A DNA stretch of 64,000 nt from Myxococcales bacterium (GCA_016792845.1 JAEUKH010000054.1:212531-276530), one strand, 5' to 3'. Positions 16,889 through 25,822 are shown, counted from the first letter of the stretch. Notes: generated from the letters alone by a model not told the origin. A program made the numbers and translations.

Positions 16889-18532
16889 ATGTGCGTTGAC
16901 GCTCCGGCGCGCGCGGTGGCCAACTCTCGCTCCGTGCCGCCACGCGCCCCAGAGAACACCCTGAGCCTCTCGCGCGGACGGTGGCTCACCGCCCTCGCGA
17001 CCGCCCTCGCGCTCGCCGCACGGAGGGCCACGGCGGTCGAGGCCCCTGTCGATGTTGACACTGTCAACTTTGGGCTCTCGGCCTTCCGCTTTGACCTCGT
17101 GTCGCACCAGCCGCACCCGCCTGGGTACCTCGGGTATGTTCTGTTTTTGAAGCTCCTTCACGCGCTCTTGGGGCGCCTGGGCCCGGTCGAGGTGGCCGTG
17201 CTCGGGAGCCTCCTGTGCGGGGTGTTGTGCGTGCCGCTGGCGTGGTGGGCGGTGGGGCGCGTGGCGGCGCTGCGCGGCGACGCTGTGGGGCTTCGGGTTG
17301 GGGCTGGGGTCTCGGCGGCGCTGCTCGCGGGGGCGCATCCGTTGCTGTGGTACTCGAGCTGTGATGGGCAATCGCACGCGGCCGAGGCCTTGGCGGTGTT
17401 CGCGCTGGTGGGCCTCGCGGCCGAGCTTCGTCGGCGGTCGGGTGTGGGTTGGGCCCTCGCGATGGGCGTGGCGGTGGGCCTCGCGGGCGCGCTGCGTCCG
17501 ACGGTGTGGCTCGTGGCGGCGCCCTTGGGGGCGTGGGCGTTGGGGCCTGCGACGCGGCGCGCGCGGGCTTGGGCGCTCGCGGGCGGTGCGCTCTCGACCC
17601 TCGGCTGGTACCTGCCGCTGGTGCGATGGGCGGGCGGCTTCGCGCTGTACGCGCGGGTGAGCCGCGCCCTGGTGCAAGACATCTTCATCGCCAACTACAG
17701 CGTGTTGAATCTCTTTCGCGCGCCCGAGCGGGTCTTGGGCAATGTGACGATGGCCACGCTGGCGCTTGCGTTGGCGCTGCTGCCCTTGCTCGCGGGGCGG
17801 CGCTTCGCTTCGCCGGTGATGCGCCGGGGGCTCGCGCTCGCGGGGCTCTCGTGGGCGTTCTATGCCGCGGTGTACACCGCAGAAGCTGGGTATTTCTCAG
17901 CGGTTGCGGCCTTGGGGTGTCTGGCGCCGCTCGGGTGGTCGACGGCGGGGCGGCGCGAGGGCCTCGGGGTCGCGGCGGCCGCGCTCGTCGGCATCGGAGT
18001 CTTCCTGGCGGGGCCCGCGCAGCGCGCGTTGGGGGCCGCGGGTGAGGTGTGGCTCCCGACCCGGGCGACCCTTGTGGCTCGCGAGGCGAGCGCCGAGAGG
18101 CTGGTCGAGGCGGTGTGCCGTCCGTTGCGGGGGCGTGCGGCTTTGGTGCTCACCGACGCGCCGGAGACGCGCTTGTTGCGGTACCTCCCGTTGCGGTGCC
18201 CGGGGGTGACCGCGGCGTGGCTCGGGTTTCACCCCGTGGTGAAGCCTTCGCTCGAACAGTGGCAGGTGTTTTCGCCGTGGTCGATGCGGTCGTTTCCGTC
18301 GGAGGTCCCGTACGAAATCGGTGAGGCGCGGGCCGAGACCCTCGACGCCGCGGTTCAGTGGGTGGTGCTGGCGCCGAGCGCGTCAGCTGCGATGCGCGAC
18401 GCGCTCTTGCGCCAGGCCCGTTGCCCCGCGCGCCGCCCCGGAGGCACGCCGGCCCTGTTCTGGTCGAGCGCGTGTCTGCCTGAGATTCGCCTGAGCCCGA
18501 GCGCGCTGCGGCTCACTCCGTCGGCCCGGTGA
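16889..18532 (+). CDS. GT-C-like integral membrane protein (GT39/DUF2723 type)
   Basis: A 547-residue polytopic membrane protein. After a short N-terminal helix comes the loop DTVNFGLSAFRFD followed by SHQPHPPGYLGY; an Asp-containing first loop with HPPGYP-like sequence is typical of glycosyltransferases of the GT39/DUF2723 kind that transfer sugars from lipid carriers. About ten further hydrophobic helices follow, then a soluble C-terminal domain of about 150 residues. The ATG at 16889 is chosen because the alternative at 16823 overlaps the divergent gene. The 3' end overlaps the convergent next gene by 20 nt. Confidence 0.7.
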   Translation: MCVDAPARAVANSRSVPPRAPENTLSLSRGRWLTALATALALAARRATAVEAPVDVDTVNFGLSAFRFDLVSHQPHPPGYLGYVLFLKLLHALLGRLGPVEVAVLGSLLCGVLCVPLAWWAVGRVAALRGDAVGLRVGAGVSAALLAGAHPLLWYSSCDGQSHAAEALAVFALVGLAAELRRRSGVGWALAMGVAVGLAGALRPTVWLVAAPLGAWALGPATRRARAWALAGGALSTLGWYLPLVRWAGGFALYARVSRALVQDIFIANYSVLNLFRAPERVLGNVTMATLALALALLPLLAGRRFASPVMRRGLALAGLSWAFYAAVYTAEAGYFSAVAALGCLAPLGWSTAGRREGLGVAAAALVGIGVFLAGPAQRALGAAGEVWLPTRATLVAREASAERLVEAVCRPLRGRAALVLTDAPETRLLRYLPLRCPGVTAAWLGFHPVVKPSLEQWQVFSPWSMRSFPSEVPYEIGEARAETLDAAVQWVVLAPSASAAMRDALLRQARCPARRPGGTPALFWSSACLPEIRLSPSALRLTPSAR

Positions 18533-20105
18533 GCGCGTAGAGCTGCATGCGCTCGGCGCCCTGGCGTCGCGCCCGGCCGAGAAAGCGCAAGGGCGGCAGC
18601 GGGGCGCCCCAACGCGCGCGCATCACGTCGAGGTTGTAGGGCCAATCGACCAGGTGCGTGACGCCGCGTTGACGCGCATACGCCCCGAGCGTCTGCGAGG
18701 AAAACGCGCGGGCCGCGGCCCCATCGACCACGCCGTCGAGGTTGACCACCTGCACGTCACGGCGCAAGGCGCCCGCCCAATACGCGAGGGCGCCCGACTG
18801 CATCGACGCGACCACCGCGTTGGGCGGAAGATGTCGCAAAATTCCGTGGGCCGGCGCGCGGTACCCCTTGGCGCCGACGAGCCCGCCGTCGAGGCTCTCG
18901 CGCGGGGCGCTCAGCCAGAGATGCTGGCTCTGAAGGCCGGTGACGAGCACCAAGGCTCCCAACCCGAGACCGAGGCGGCGCGGCGAGAGCGCGGCCCAAC
19001 GTTGGCCCAGGCTCACACTCACCGCGAGCGCCACGAGGGCCTCGGCGACGCTGAGGTAGCGCCTCAGAAACCACGGCGCAGGAAGGTAAAACGCGTAAAA
19101 TGCGAGGTAGAGCCCGAGGGCGCATTGAAGCGCCCGGAAGGTGCTCCGATGGGGGCTCACGGCGCCCGCGCGGCGCATGGCGGCGAGGGCCGCGAGCACG
19201 AGCGCGAGCCCGACCGCGAGGCCCAAGGCGCGGCCGCCCGAGAACCCGAGGGTCGGGCTGTGCATGAGCGCGGGCCAGTCGCAGACGAGGTGTCCGGCGG
19301 TCTGGCCGAGGGCCCAAAGCACTTCGGCGCTGCGGCTCTGACCGTGCAAGCGGTGGTCGAGCACCAAGGCCCGCACCGCGGCTCCGCTCTCGGGCGTCAC
19401 CGTGCCGAAGCGGTGAAGCTGGTACGCCCACCACGGCCCGAGGGTGAGCGCGGTGGTCGCCATCGAGCGGGCGATTGCTCTGTAGTTTCGATGGTTTAGG
19501 TAGACAATCCAGAGCGGCGCGAGGGCGAGCACGGCGTCGACCCGGGCCAAGAGGGCGGCGCCGCTCACGAGGCCGAAGCACCACGCGCGGCGGGGTGTGG
19601 GGTCGCGCAGGAGGCCGGGCAGCGCGTCGAAGGCGCCGAGCACCAAGGCCAGGGCCACGGGGGTCTCAAGGCCGCTGTAGGCGTTCTTGACGAGCACGGG
19701 CGAGGCGACGCCGAGGGCCAGGGCCAGGCACCCGGCCACCGCTCCGCCGTGGCGCCGCGCGAGGCGCGCGAGGAGCCAGAGCGAGGCGAGGTCGGCCCCC
19801 AAGAGGACGAAGCAGTTGGCGCGAAAGAGCGCGTCGCCGTCGAGGCCGAAGAGGGCGAAGGGCACGAGCGCGAAGGCCTGGAGGGCCTGAAAGCCGTTGG
19901 TGAGGGTGTGGCCGTCGACGGTGGGGCCGAGGCCCCGCGCGAGCGAGCGCGCCACCGCGAGGGTGAACCAGGTGTCATCGGGCACGAGCAGCGCGTCGAG
20001 GGCCTCGACCGGGCGCAGCACGAGCCAGAGGCGCAGCGCCGCGGCCGAGAGAAAGAGCCCGTAGGTCAGGCGCCGACGCGGCGGCAGAGAAGGAGCCTCG
20101 TCCAC
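18513..20105 (-). CDS. GT-C-like integral membrane protein
   Basis: A 530-residue polytopic membrane protein with about ten helices. The first loop reads LVPDDTWFTLAVARSLARG, with the DD pair typical of the catalytic loop in GT-C glycosyltransferases, and a second family-like loop KNAYSGLETPVALAL follows. The C-terminal 110 residues are soluble, with a GYRAPAHGILRHLPPN segment and an INLDGVVD-like VVNLDGVVDGAAA strand that recur in predicted mannosyltransferases. It is the third GT-C-like gene in a row, arranged convergently with the second. A joint role in envelope glycan or lipid glycosylation is an inference from clustering only. Confidence 0.7.
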   Translation of the reverse strand: MDEAPSLPPRRRLTYGLFLSAAALRLWLVLRPVEALDALLVPDDTWFTLAVARSLARGLGPTVDGHTLTNGFQALQAFALVPFALFGLDGDALFRANCFVLLGADLASLWLLARLARRHGGAVAGCLALALGVASPVLVKNAYSGLETPVALALVLGAFDALPGLLRDPTPRRAWCFGLVSGAALLARVDAVLALAPLWIVYLNHRNYRAIARSMATTALTLGPWWAYQLHRFGTVTPESGAAVRALVLDHRLHGQSRSAEVLWALGQTAGHLVCDWPALMHSPTLGFSGGRALGLAVGLALVLAALAAMRRAGAVSPHRSTFRALQCALGLYLAFYAFYLPAPWFLRRYLSVAEALVALAVSVSLGQRWAALSPRRLGLGLGALVLVTGLQSQHLWLSAPRESLDGGLVGAKGYRAPAHGILRHLPPNAVVASMQSGALAYWAGALRRDVQVVNLDGVVDGAAARAFSSQTLGAYARQRGVTHLVDWPYNLDVMRARWGAPLPPLRFLGRARRQGAERMQLYALTGPTE

Positions 20106-20243
20106 CCGGGCGATGGTTGGAATGGGCGGCGGTCTGGGTCAAGGCCATCGTCGCTCTCCCCGGGTCGGGCGCCCGCGGCTCCGCCGAGGCGACAGGTCGG
20201 GGGCTGAGATGCGGCTTCCACGCACGATCTGTCTGGTGAAGAC

Positions 20244-20271
20244 TTGACGTTTTGTGGGGTGAGCCTACGGT
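20244..20271 (+). promoter_or_regulatory. putative promoter of the toxin-antitoxin pair
   Basis: TTGACG at 20244-20249 and TACGGT at 20266-20271 are separated by 16 nt. Transcription would begin close to the GTG start codons at 20275 and 20278, so the first gene could be translated from a leaderless mRNA; indeed no Shine-Dalgarno sequence is visible before it. Confidence 0.4.
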
Positions 20272-20274
20272 TCG

Positions 20275-20556
20275 GTGGTGAACGCCGAAGAGCGAAAGGC
20301 GCTCGTCGAGATCCGCGGCTATGCCAGTGCGAACCGCGTCACGCTCAGCTTGCATGCGAGCCATCGGCTTCGACAACGTGGGGGCGGCCCGGCCGATGCT
20401 GTCTACGCGTTGGCCAACGCGGCTTCGTCCGCAGACCAGCGTGCCGACTCCGGGCGGGCGGGCGACTGACGTGTCACGGGGCCCGATCTCGACGGCGACG
20501 ACCTCACCTGTGCGGTTGTCGTGGCAGACGGGGTGATCGTTGTGACGGTGTTTTGA
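20275..20556 (+). pseudogene. DUF4258-like toxin gene interrupted by an in-frame TGA
   Basis: Reading straight through one TGA gives a 93-residue product with the DUF4258 layout: an N-terminal helix, SLHASHRLRQRG near residue 27, an acidic helix, then RVTGPDLDGDDLTCAVVV and the closing GVIVVTVF strand. The TGA (20467-20469) sits exactly where relatives I know of have the Trp of WRVxGPDLDG, so a TGG to TGA change is the simplest explanation. As written, only the first 64 residues are made. The next gene encodes a YgiT/MqsA-type antitoxin, supporting the assignment as the toxin of a type II pair. A sequencing error is the main alternative. The start could be either GTG at 20275 or 20278. Confidence 0.65.
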
Positions 20557-20575
20557 CCGCACGATGGAGAGAACC

Positions 20576-21031
20576 ATGAAGCAATGCGTGAAGTGCAACG
20601 GCGCGCTCAGCGCCACTGAGGTTCGTGAGGAGGTCAGGGTCGCAGGCGCGACCTTCGCGGGCCTGGTGCGGGCGCGTCGATGCGATGGGTGCGGCGAGGT
20701 CTATATCGCCGCCGAAGACGCGATGCGTTTTGATCTTCGGGTGGCGCGTGAGCTCGGCATTCGCGGCGCTGCAACGGGCGAGGCGTTCAAGTTCATGCGC
20801 AAGGCACTCGCGATGCGCGCGGCCGACCTCGCAGGGCTCCTCGGTGTCGCCGCAGAAACCGTCTCGCGTTGGGAGCGGGGTGAGCGATCGGTTGATCGTG
20901 CGGCGCTGACGGTGGTGGGGGCGCTCGTCGTTGACAAGCTCGAAGGGCGCGCGACCACGATGAAACTGCTCAAGGCGCAGCAGGCACCCCAAGCGGTTGA
21001 GGGCTTGCAGCTCGCCGTCGGCCAGAAATAA
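20576..21031 (+). CDS. MqsA/YgiT-type zinc-finger HTH antitoxin
   Basis: A 151-residue antitoxin-like regulator. The N-terminus has two CxxC pairs (CVKC at residue 4 and CDGC near 35) forming the YgiT-type zinc finger; the C-terminus is an XRE/HTH domain with AADLAGLLGVAAETVSRWERGERSVDRAAL, written here in parts as AADLAGLLGVAAETVSRWER and SVDRAAL. By family it should bind the toxin through the finger and repress its own operon through the HTH. The ATG at 20576 has GGAGA six bases upstream. It lies 19 nt after the end of the DUF4258-like reading frame. Confidence 0.85.
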   Translation: MKQCVKCNGALSATEVREEVRVAGATFAGLVRARRCDGCGEVYIAAEDAMRFDLRVARELGIRGAATGEAFKFMRKALAMRAADLAGLLGVAAETVSRWERGERSVDRAALTVVGALVVDKLEGRATTMKLLKAQQAPQAVEGLQLAVGQK

Positions 21032-21036
21032 CCCGA

Positions 21037-22509
21037 TCACGCGTTCGGGTCGGCCCCCGCGTCGTGGGGGGCCTCGTCGCCGAGTCCGAGCGCCCGAAAG
21101 GCCGCCATCACCCGGGCCCGCGACGCGCCGCGGTCGACCATCGGCTGCGCGTACCCGCGGGCCCGGCGCTCGGCGGGGGTGAGCCGCGCGATCTGCTTCA
21201 GACTCAGACCCTTGAGCTCGGGCACCCAACGGCCGATGTACCGGGCCTCGGGGTCAAACTTCTCGGCCTGGGCGTCGGGGTTGAAGATGCGAAACCAAGG
21301 CTGCGCGTCGGTGCCCGTCGAGGCCGCCCACTGCCAGCCGCCGTTGTTCGCCGCGAGGTCGCCGTCGATGAGATGCTGCATGAAATGCCGCTCTCCGAGG
21401 CGCCAGTCGAGCATCAGGTCTTTGCTGAGGAAGCTCGCCACCACCATGCGGACGCGGTTGTGCATCCAGCCCGTGGCCATCAGCTGACGCATCCCCGCGT
21501 CGACGAGGGCGAAGCCCGTCTGACCCGCGCACCATCGCGACAGCTCGTCGGGCGCCTCGCGCCACGCCAGACGCTCAGTCTCGACCTTGAACGCGCGGTG
21601 CCGGCTCACCCGCGGAAAGTTCACCAAGACGTGGCCGTAGAAGTCGCGCCACGCCAGCTCCGAGAGCCAGGTCGAGGGCCCCGCGAGGCTCCCCGGGAGG
21701 CCTCCCGAGAGACGCCCGTTGTTGGCCTTGAGGGCGGCCGCCAAGGCCCTGCGCGGCGAGAGCAGGCCCGCCGCGAGGTAGGGCGAGAGCGCGCTCGTGC
21801 CGGCCTCGGCGGGGCGGTCGCGGCCTTCGGCGTAGGCGGCGAGACCGTGGCTGACAAAACGCTTGAGACGCCGCTCGGCCTCGGCCTCGGTGGCGGGCCA
21901 GAGCGCGCGGTCGAAGCCGCCCTCGAAGCCTTCGAGCTGCGTCGGCACGGGGTCGCGGGCGAGGGCGCTCCGCTGACGCGGCGTCGGCGCCGAGAGGGGC
22001 CTGTGCTCGACCGCGCTCAGGGCCTCGGCCCAGCGTCGACGGAAGGGCGTAAAGACCGTGTAGGGCCCACCCGCGGCGGTCTTGAGCGAGCCCGGGAGCG
22101 TCAAGTATCGGGTGTCAAAGCGCCGGAGGTGCAGGCCCTCGTCGGCGGCCATCTCTGCCACCTTGAGGTCGCGCCGCTGCTCGTTGATCTCGTACTCGTT
22201 GTTGAAATAGATCGCCTTGCAATCAAGCGCTTTGCAGAGCTCGCGCAGCGCGGCGGCGACCTCGCCGGGGGTGTCTGCGCGGAGCACCTTCAAGGCCACG
22301 CCCCGGGCTTCGAGCGCGGCCCCGAGGCCCTCTGCGGCGTCGAGCCAGAGCTGCACCTTGCGGGGCGCCTCGTCGTGCGCGCGCCACATGCGGGGCGACA
22401 GCACGAAGACCCCGACGAGCTCGTCGTAGTCGCGGGCCGCCTCGACCAGGGCGAGGTTGTCGTCGAGCCGGAGGTCGCGGCGAAACCAAATCAGGGCGCG
22501 GGCGGTCAT
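21037..22509 (-). CDS. phrB: deoxyribodipyrimidine photolyase
   Basis: Class I photolyase/cryptochrome-family flavoprotein that uses light to split UV-induced cyclobutane pyrimidine dimers. The 490-residue protein starts with LIWFRRDLRLDDNLAL, typical of the photolyase antenna domain, and has the FAD-binding half with LSPYLAAGLLSPR, WLSELAWRDFYGHVL, WCAGQTGFALVDAGMRQL, GWMHNRVRMVVASFLSKDL and GDLAANNGGWQW. All these match the CPD photolyase subfamily. It overlaps the upstream hydrolase by 4 nt (ATGA), as the last gene of a minus-strand chain. Confidence 0.95.
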   Translation of the reverse strand: MTARALIWFRRDLRLDDNLALVEAARDYDELVGVFVLSPRMWRAHDEAPRKVQLWLDAAEGLGAALEARGVALKVLRADTPGEVAAALRELCKALDCKAIYFNNEYEINEQRRDLKVAEMAADEGLHLRRFDTRYLTLPGSLKTAAGGPYTVFTPFRRRWAEALSAVEHRPLSAPTPRQRSALARDPVPTQLEGFEGGFDRALWPATEAEAERRLKRFVSHGLAAYAEGRDRPAEAGTSALSPYLAAGLLSPRRALAAALKANNGRLSGGLPGSLAGPSTWLSELAWRDFYGHVLVNFPRVSRHRAFKVETERLAWREAPDELSRWCAGQTGFALVDAGMRQLMATGWMHNRVRMVVASFLSKDLMLDWRLGERHFMQHLIDGDLAANNGGWQWAASTGTDAQPWFRIFNPDAQAEKFDPEARYIGRWVPELKGLSLKQIARLTPAERRARGYAQPMVDRGASRARVMAAFRALGLGDEAPHDAGADPNA

Positions 22510-23765
22510 CGTGATTCGATGAGAGATGCCCTCGACGCGTGCGCGGTTTCAGCCCAATCGAGGTGCCCCATGACGCGCCCGAGCACGACCCCGGAGAGCG
22601 GGCCCTGGCCCCAACGATGGTGGCTCTCGGCCATGCTGCGGCGGTGCACGAATCCGTGGTCGGTGTCGGGCCAGGTCTCGTACCGGGCCGCGCCAGGGTG
22701 GGCCGCCGCGAGGGCCCGCGCGAGGGCCTCGTGCTCGTCGCGATAGGACTGAAAATCGCAGTCTCCCCAAGCCACGGTGCTGGGCTTCGCGGCCTCGCAG
22801 AGCGGGCCCACAGGGTCGATGGCGCTGAGCTCCTGCCAGAAGCGCAGGCCGTGCCCGTCGAAGGTGCCGTCGGGGGCCACGCCGTAGCGCGAGGGGTTCG
22901 CCGCGAAGTCAGGGCAGATGGCTCCTAACTCATCGAAGCTACGACGTTTGTCGAGCAGCCAATGGTCGCGCAGCGCGCGCGCCTCGCGCCAGGCCTCGCC
23001 CTCGGGATGGGGGGCGAGGTCGAGCATCGTGCGGGCGTGACGGGCGAGGTACTCGGGCCACGGGGTGCTGCCGACGCCGTACAGAAGCTGGCTGCGTACG
23101 GCGGGGTGGGCGGCCACGAGCGAGGCCCACAGGCCGCCGAGCGAGTGCCCGAAGAGGGTGAGGGGGCGGGCGCCGTAGACCGGGTGCGCCGCGGCCCAGT
23201 CGACGAGGCGCTGGCAGTCTGCGAGGGCGTCGAAGAAGCCGAGGGTCTGGGGGCGGGGGCCCTCGCTGTCTCCGATGCCGGTGCGCTCGACCCTGAGCAC
23301 GGTGACGCCTGCTTCGCCGAGGGCGCTCAGGAGCGCGCCGAGGGGGCTCTCAGGGCGGCTCTCGACGCTGTGGGTGCCGACCCCCTGGAGGTAGAGCATC
23401 ACCGCCCGCGCGGGGGCCTCAGGGCCCGTGGCGAGCACCCGCAGGCGGCCGTAGGGGCCCGCGGTGTGGTGGTACCGCGTGTGGGCCTCGCGCGGTCGCT
23501 CGATGGGGGTGAGGGTGCGCTGGTGCGGGCTCCCGTCGCGCAGGAAGGCGACGGCGAGGGGCGCTCCGGGCGAGAGGCTTTGCAGGGCGCGGTGCCGGGC
23601 GTCGAGGCTGTCGAGGGGGGTGTCTCCGAGGCGGGTGAGGGTGTCACCGGGGCAGAGGGCGGCGCGGTGGGCCGGGCCCTGGTCGAGCACCCGCGCGACG
23701 GTGAAGGGCCGCTCGGGGTCGAAGGTGAGACCCAAGAGGCCGCGTCGCGGGAGCGGGTCGGTCAT
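22506..23765 (-). CDS. PDZ-domain alpha/beta hydrolase
   Basis: A 419-residue protein combining an N-terminal PDZ-like domain (residues 5-90, with GLLGLTF, VLDQGPAHRAALCPGDTLTRLGD) with an alpha/beta hydrolase from residue 105 on. The nucleophile elbow is GHSLGG, the oxyanion region YLQGVGTHS, and the acid-His pair falls in the C-terminal WPDTDHGF. No signal peptide is visible, so it is probably cytoplasmic. The substrate is unknown; serine esterase, peptidase or thioesterase activity is possible. It is joined by 4-nt overlaps to the Cys-rich lipoprotein upstream and the photolyase downstream. Confidence 0.8.
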   Translation of the reverse strand: MTDPLPRRGLLGLTFDPERPFTVARVLDQGPAHRAALCPGDTLTRLGDTPLDSLDARHRALQSLSPGAPLAVAFLRDGSPHQRTLTPIERPREAHTRYHHTAGPYGRLRVLATGPEAPARAVMLYLQGVGTHSVESRPESPLGALLSALGEAGVTVLRVERTGIGDSEGPRPQTLGFFDALADCQRLVDWAAAHPVYGARPLTLFGHSLGGLWASLVAAHPAVRSQLLYGVGSTPWPEYLARHARTMLDLAPHPEGEAWREARALRDHWLLDKRRSFDELGAICPDFAANPSRYGVAPDGTFDGHGLRFWQELSAIDPVGPLCEAAKPSTVAWGDCDFQSYRDEHEALARALAAAHPGAARYETWPDTDHGFVHRRSMAESHHRWGQGPLSGVVLGRVMGHLDWAETAHASRASLIESR

Positions 23766-25822
23766 CGCACCATGAGCATGCCCTGCTGGCGGTTGATGGC
23801 CCCGGCATAGCAGTTGTCGTTGCGGTAACAGGTCATCCAGCCGGTGGCCGAGAGGCCGAAGCCGGGGCCCTCGACGTCGCGAAAGTAGAAGGCCCCGTTG
23901 GTGTCGGTGAAGCCCATGTAGACGAACATCGACCCGGTGCCGCCGTCGGGGTTGTCCATGCTGGCGGGGGGCTGGAAGACGCAGCGCGAGGGGCTGAGCT
24001 CTTCGGGGGCCCCGATGCGGAGGTTGCGGGTGCGGTATCCGTCGAGAAAATCAGCCGGCACGGTGTGACGGTAGAGCCGCGCGCCCCAGGTCTTGCCCAT
24101 GTCGTAGTTGCCGAAGAGCACCTCGGTGAAGCGCAGCCCCGCGGCGGCGACGTTCATCGAGTAGGGGGTGCTGTCGTTGGTGACCGAACCCTGGGCGTTG
24201 CGCCACCCGAAGTCGGCGCCGCCGTCGGTGCTCACGCAGGTCCCGAGGAGGTTGCCGCCGGGGCGTGAGCGCCCCACCAACGTCCACCCGCCGCCCGCGG
24301 TGACCATGTCGCAATACGCGAGGAGCGCCGCGTTGCCGCCGGGGCCGTCGGGGTCGATGCGATAGAGCCCTGAGGGCGCATTGGGCTGCGCGGCCTTGAT
24401 GGCCGCACACGACACGGGGTTGCAGCGCCCCGCGACGCACACGCGGTTGACGCCGCCCTCGCTCGGGCACGCCGCGCCGCACGCGCCGCAGTGCTCGACG
24501 GCGCCGCCGAGGTTGACCTCGCAGCCGTTGGCGTACATCGCGTCGCAGTTGCCGAAGCCCGTCGCGCAGGTGGGCTGACACGCCCCCGCGGCGCACACGG
24601 CGCCCGACGCGTTGGTCTGGTTGACGCAGCGGTTGTTGCACGCGCCGCAGTTGCGCAGGTCGCTCTGGGGGTCGATGCAGAAGGCCGCCGAGCCCGATCC
24701 GCAGGCGGTCTCGCCGGTCTCGCAGCGGCATTGCCCGCCCGCGCAGGTCTGCCCCGCGCCGCACGCCGCGCCGCACGCGCCGCAGTGGGCCGCGTCGCTC
24801 TGGAGGTTCACGCAGCTCATGGCCGAGCCCGCGCCGCACGAGGTGCGGCCGCCGTCGCACGACAGGGTGCAGGCGCCGCGCGAGCAGAGCTGGTTCGACG
24901 GGCACACGTTGCCGCACGCCCCGCAGTGGTTTCGGTCGCTGTCGGGGGTGACGCACTGGCCGTTGCAGAGGGTCTGACCCGTGGGGCACGCGCAGGCCCC
25001 CATCACGCAGCTCTGGCCACCTCGGCACACGTTGCCGCAGGCGCCGCAGTGGGCGTCATCGCTGGCGAGGGTCACACAGCGGGCCTCGCTCCCGGCGCCG
25101 CAGAGGCTCTGCCCGGTGCCGCAGGCGCACTGCCCGGCGACGCAGGTCGCGCCGCCCCCGCAGGCGGTGTTGCAGACACCGCAGTGGGTGTTGCTGCTGC
25201 GCGGGTCGACGCAGGCCCCCGAACACACGATGCCGTCGTCGGGGCACACGCACTGCCCCATGGCGCACGACTGCCCCGCGGCGCAACGGTTGGCGCAGGC
25301 GCCGCAGTGCTGCGGGTCGACCTGCGAGGCGACGCAACGCCCGTCGCAGAGCTCGGTGCCGCGGGGGCAAGCGCACACGCTGCCGTCGCAGACCTGGCCC
25401 GGCGCACAGGCCGCGCCGCAGCGGCCGCAGTGCTCGGCGTCGCGGGCGGTGTCGACGCAGCTCTCTCCCGTGGGCGTGGTGCAGAGCGCGCGCCCGGGGC
25501 CCGTGCAGCCGCCCCCGTCGGTGGCAATGTTGACATCGCCCACATCGCCGTCGGTGGCAATGTTGACATCGCCCACATTGCCGTCGGTCGCAATGTTGAC
25601 ATCGTTTACATTGCCGTCGGCGGCGACATCGAGGGGGGCTCCGAGGTCTGCGGTCGCGCCGCTGTCGGGCGGGCCCGCGTCGGTCTTCGCGCCGCTGTCT
25701 TGGCCGAGGTCTGAGGCCGCGCCGCTGTCGAACTCGGTGACGGCGGGGGTGTCGCTGCTGCACGCCGTGAGCTGCGCGGCGGCGGCGAGCGAGAGGGCGC
25801 AGAGCCAGTCAGCGCGGGTCAT
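23762..25822 (-). CDS. Cys-rich repeat lipoprotein with fibrinogen-like C-terminal domain
   Basis: A 686-residue predicted lipoprotein (lipobox LTAC near residue 18). After an Asp/Ala-rich spacer with a threefold VNIATDG repeat come about nine repeats of roughly 38 residues built on xxHCGxCGxxC and CxxGxxxC, like the Cys-rich repeats of myxobacterial surface proteins. The C-terminal 210 residues resemble a fibrinogen-C/fucolectin-type domain: SGLYRIDPDGPGG, YCDMVTAGGGWTLVGR and late YFRDVEGPGF. It is probably a disulfide-rich cell-surface adhesin or carbohydrate-binding protein. It overlaps the next gene by 4 nt. Confidence 0.75.
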   Translation of the reverse strand: MTRADWLCALSLAAAAQLTACSSDTPAVTEFDSGAASDLGQDSGAKTDAGPPDSGATADLGAPLDVAADGNVNDVNIATDGNVGDVNIATDGDVGDVNIATDGGGCTGPGRALCTTPTGESCVDTARDAEHCGRCGAACAPGQVCDGSVCACPRGTELCDGRCVASQVDPQHCGACANRCAAGQSCAMGQCVCPDDGIVCSGACVDPRSSNTHCGVCNTACGGGATCVAGQCACGTGQSLCGAGSEARCVTLASDDAHCGACGNVCRGGQSCVMGACACPTGQTLCNGQCVTPDSDRNHCGACGNVCPSNQLCSRGACTLSCDGGRTSCGAGSAMSCVNLQSDAAHCGACGAACGAGQTCAGGQCRCETGETACGSGSAAFCIDPQSDLRNCGACNNRCVNQTNASGAVCAAGACQPTCATGFGNCDAMYANGCEVNLGGAVEHCGACGAACPSEGGVNRVCVAGRCNPVSCAAIKAAQPNAPSGLYRIDPDGPGGNAALLAYCDMVTAGGGWTLVGRSRPGGNLLGTCVSTDGGADFGWRNAQGSVTNDSTPYSMNVAAAGLRFTEVLFGNYDMGKTWGARLYRHTVPADFLDGYRTRNLRIGAPEELSPSRCVFQPPASMDNPDGGTGSMFVYMGFTDTNGAFYFRDVEGPGFGLSATGWMTCYRNDNCYAGAINRQQGMLMVR
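25517..25615. repeat. 33-bp tandem repeat, three copies, inside the Cys-rich lipoprotein gene
   Basis: Three adjacent 33-nt units at 25517-25549, 25550-25582 and 25583-25615. Copies 1 and 2 differ at one position; copy 3 differs by a few more. The unit is a multiple of three, so copy-number change would keep the frame and alter the length of the VNIATDG spacer just after the lipobox. Confidence 0.9.
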
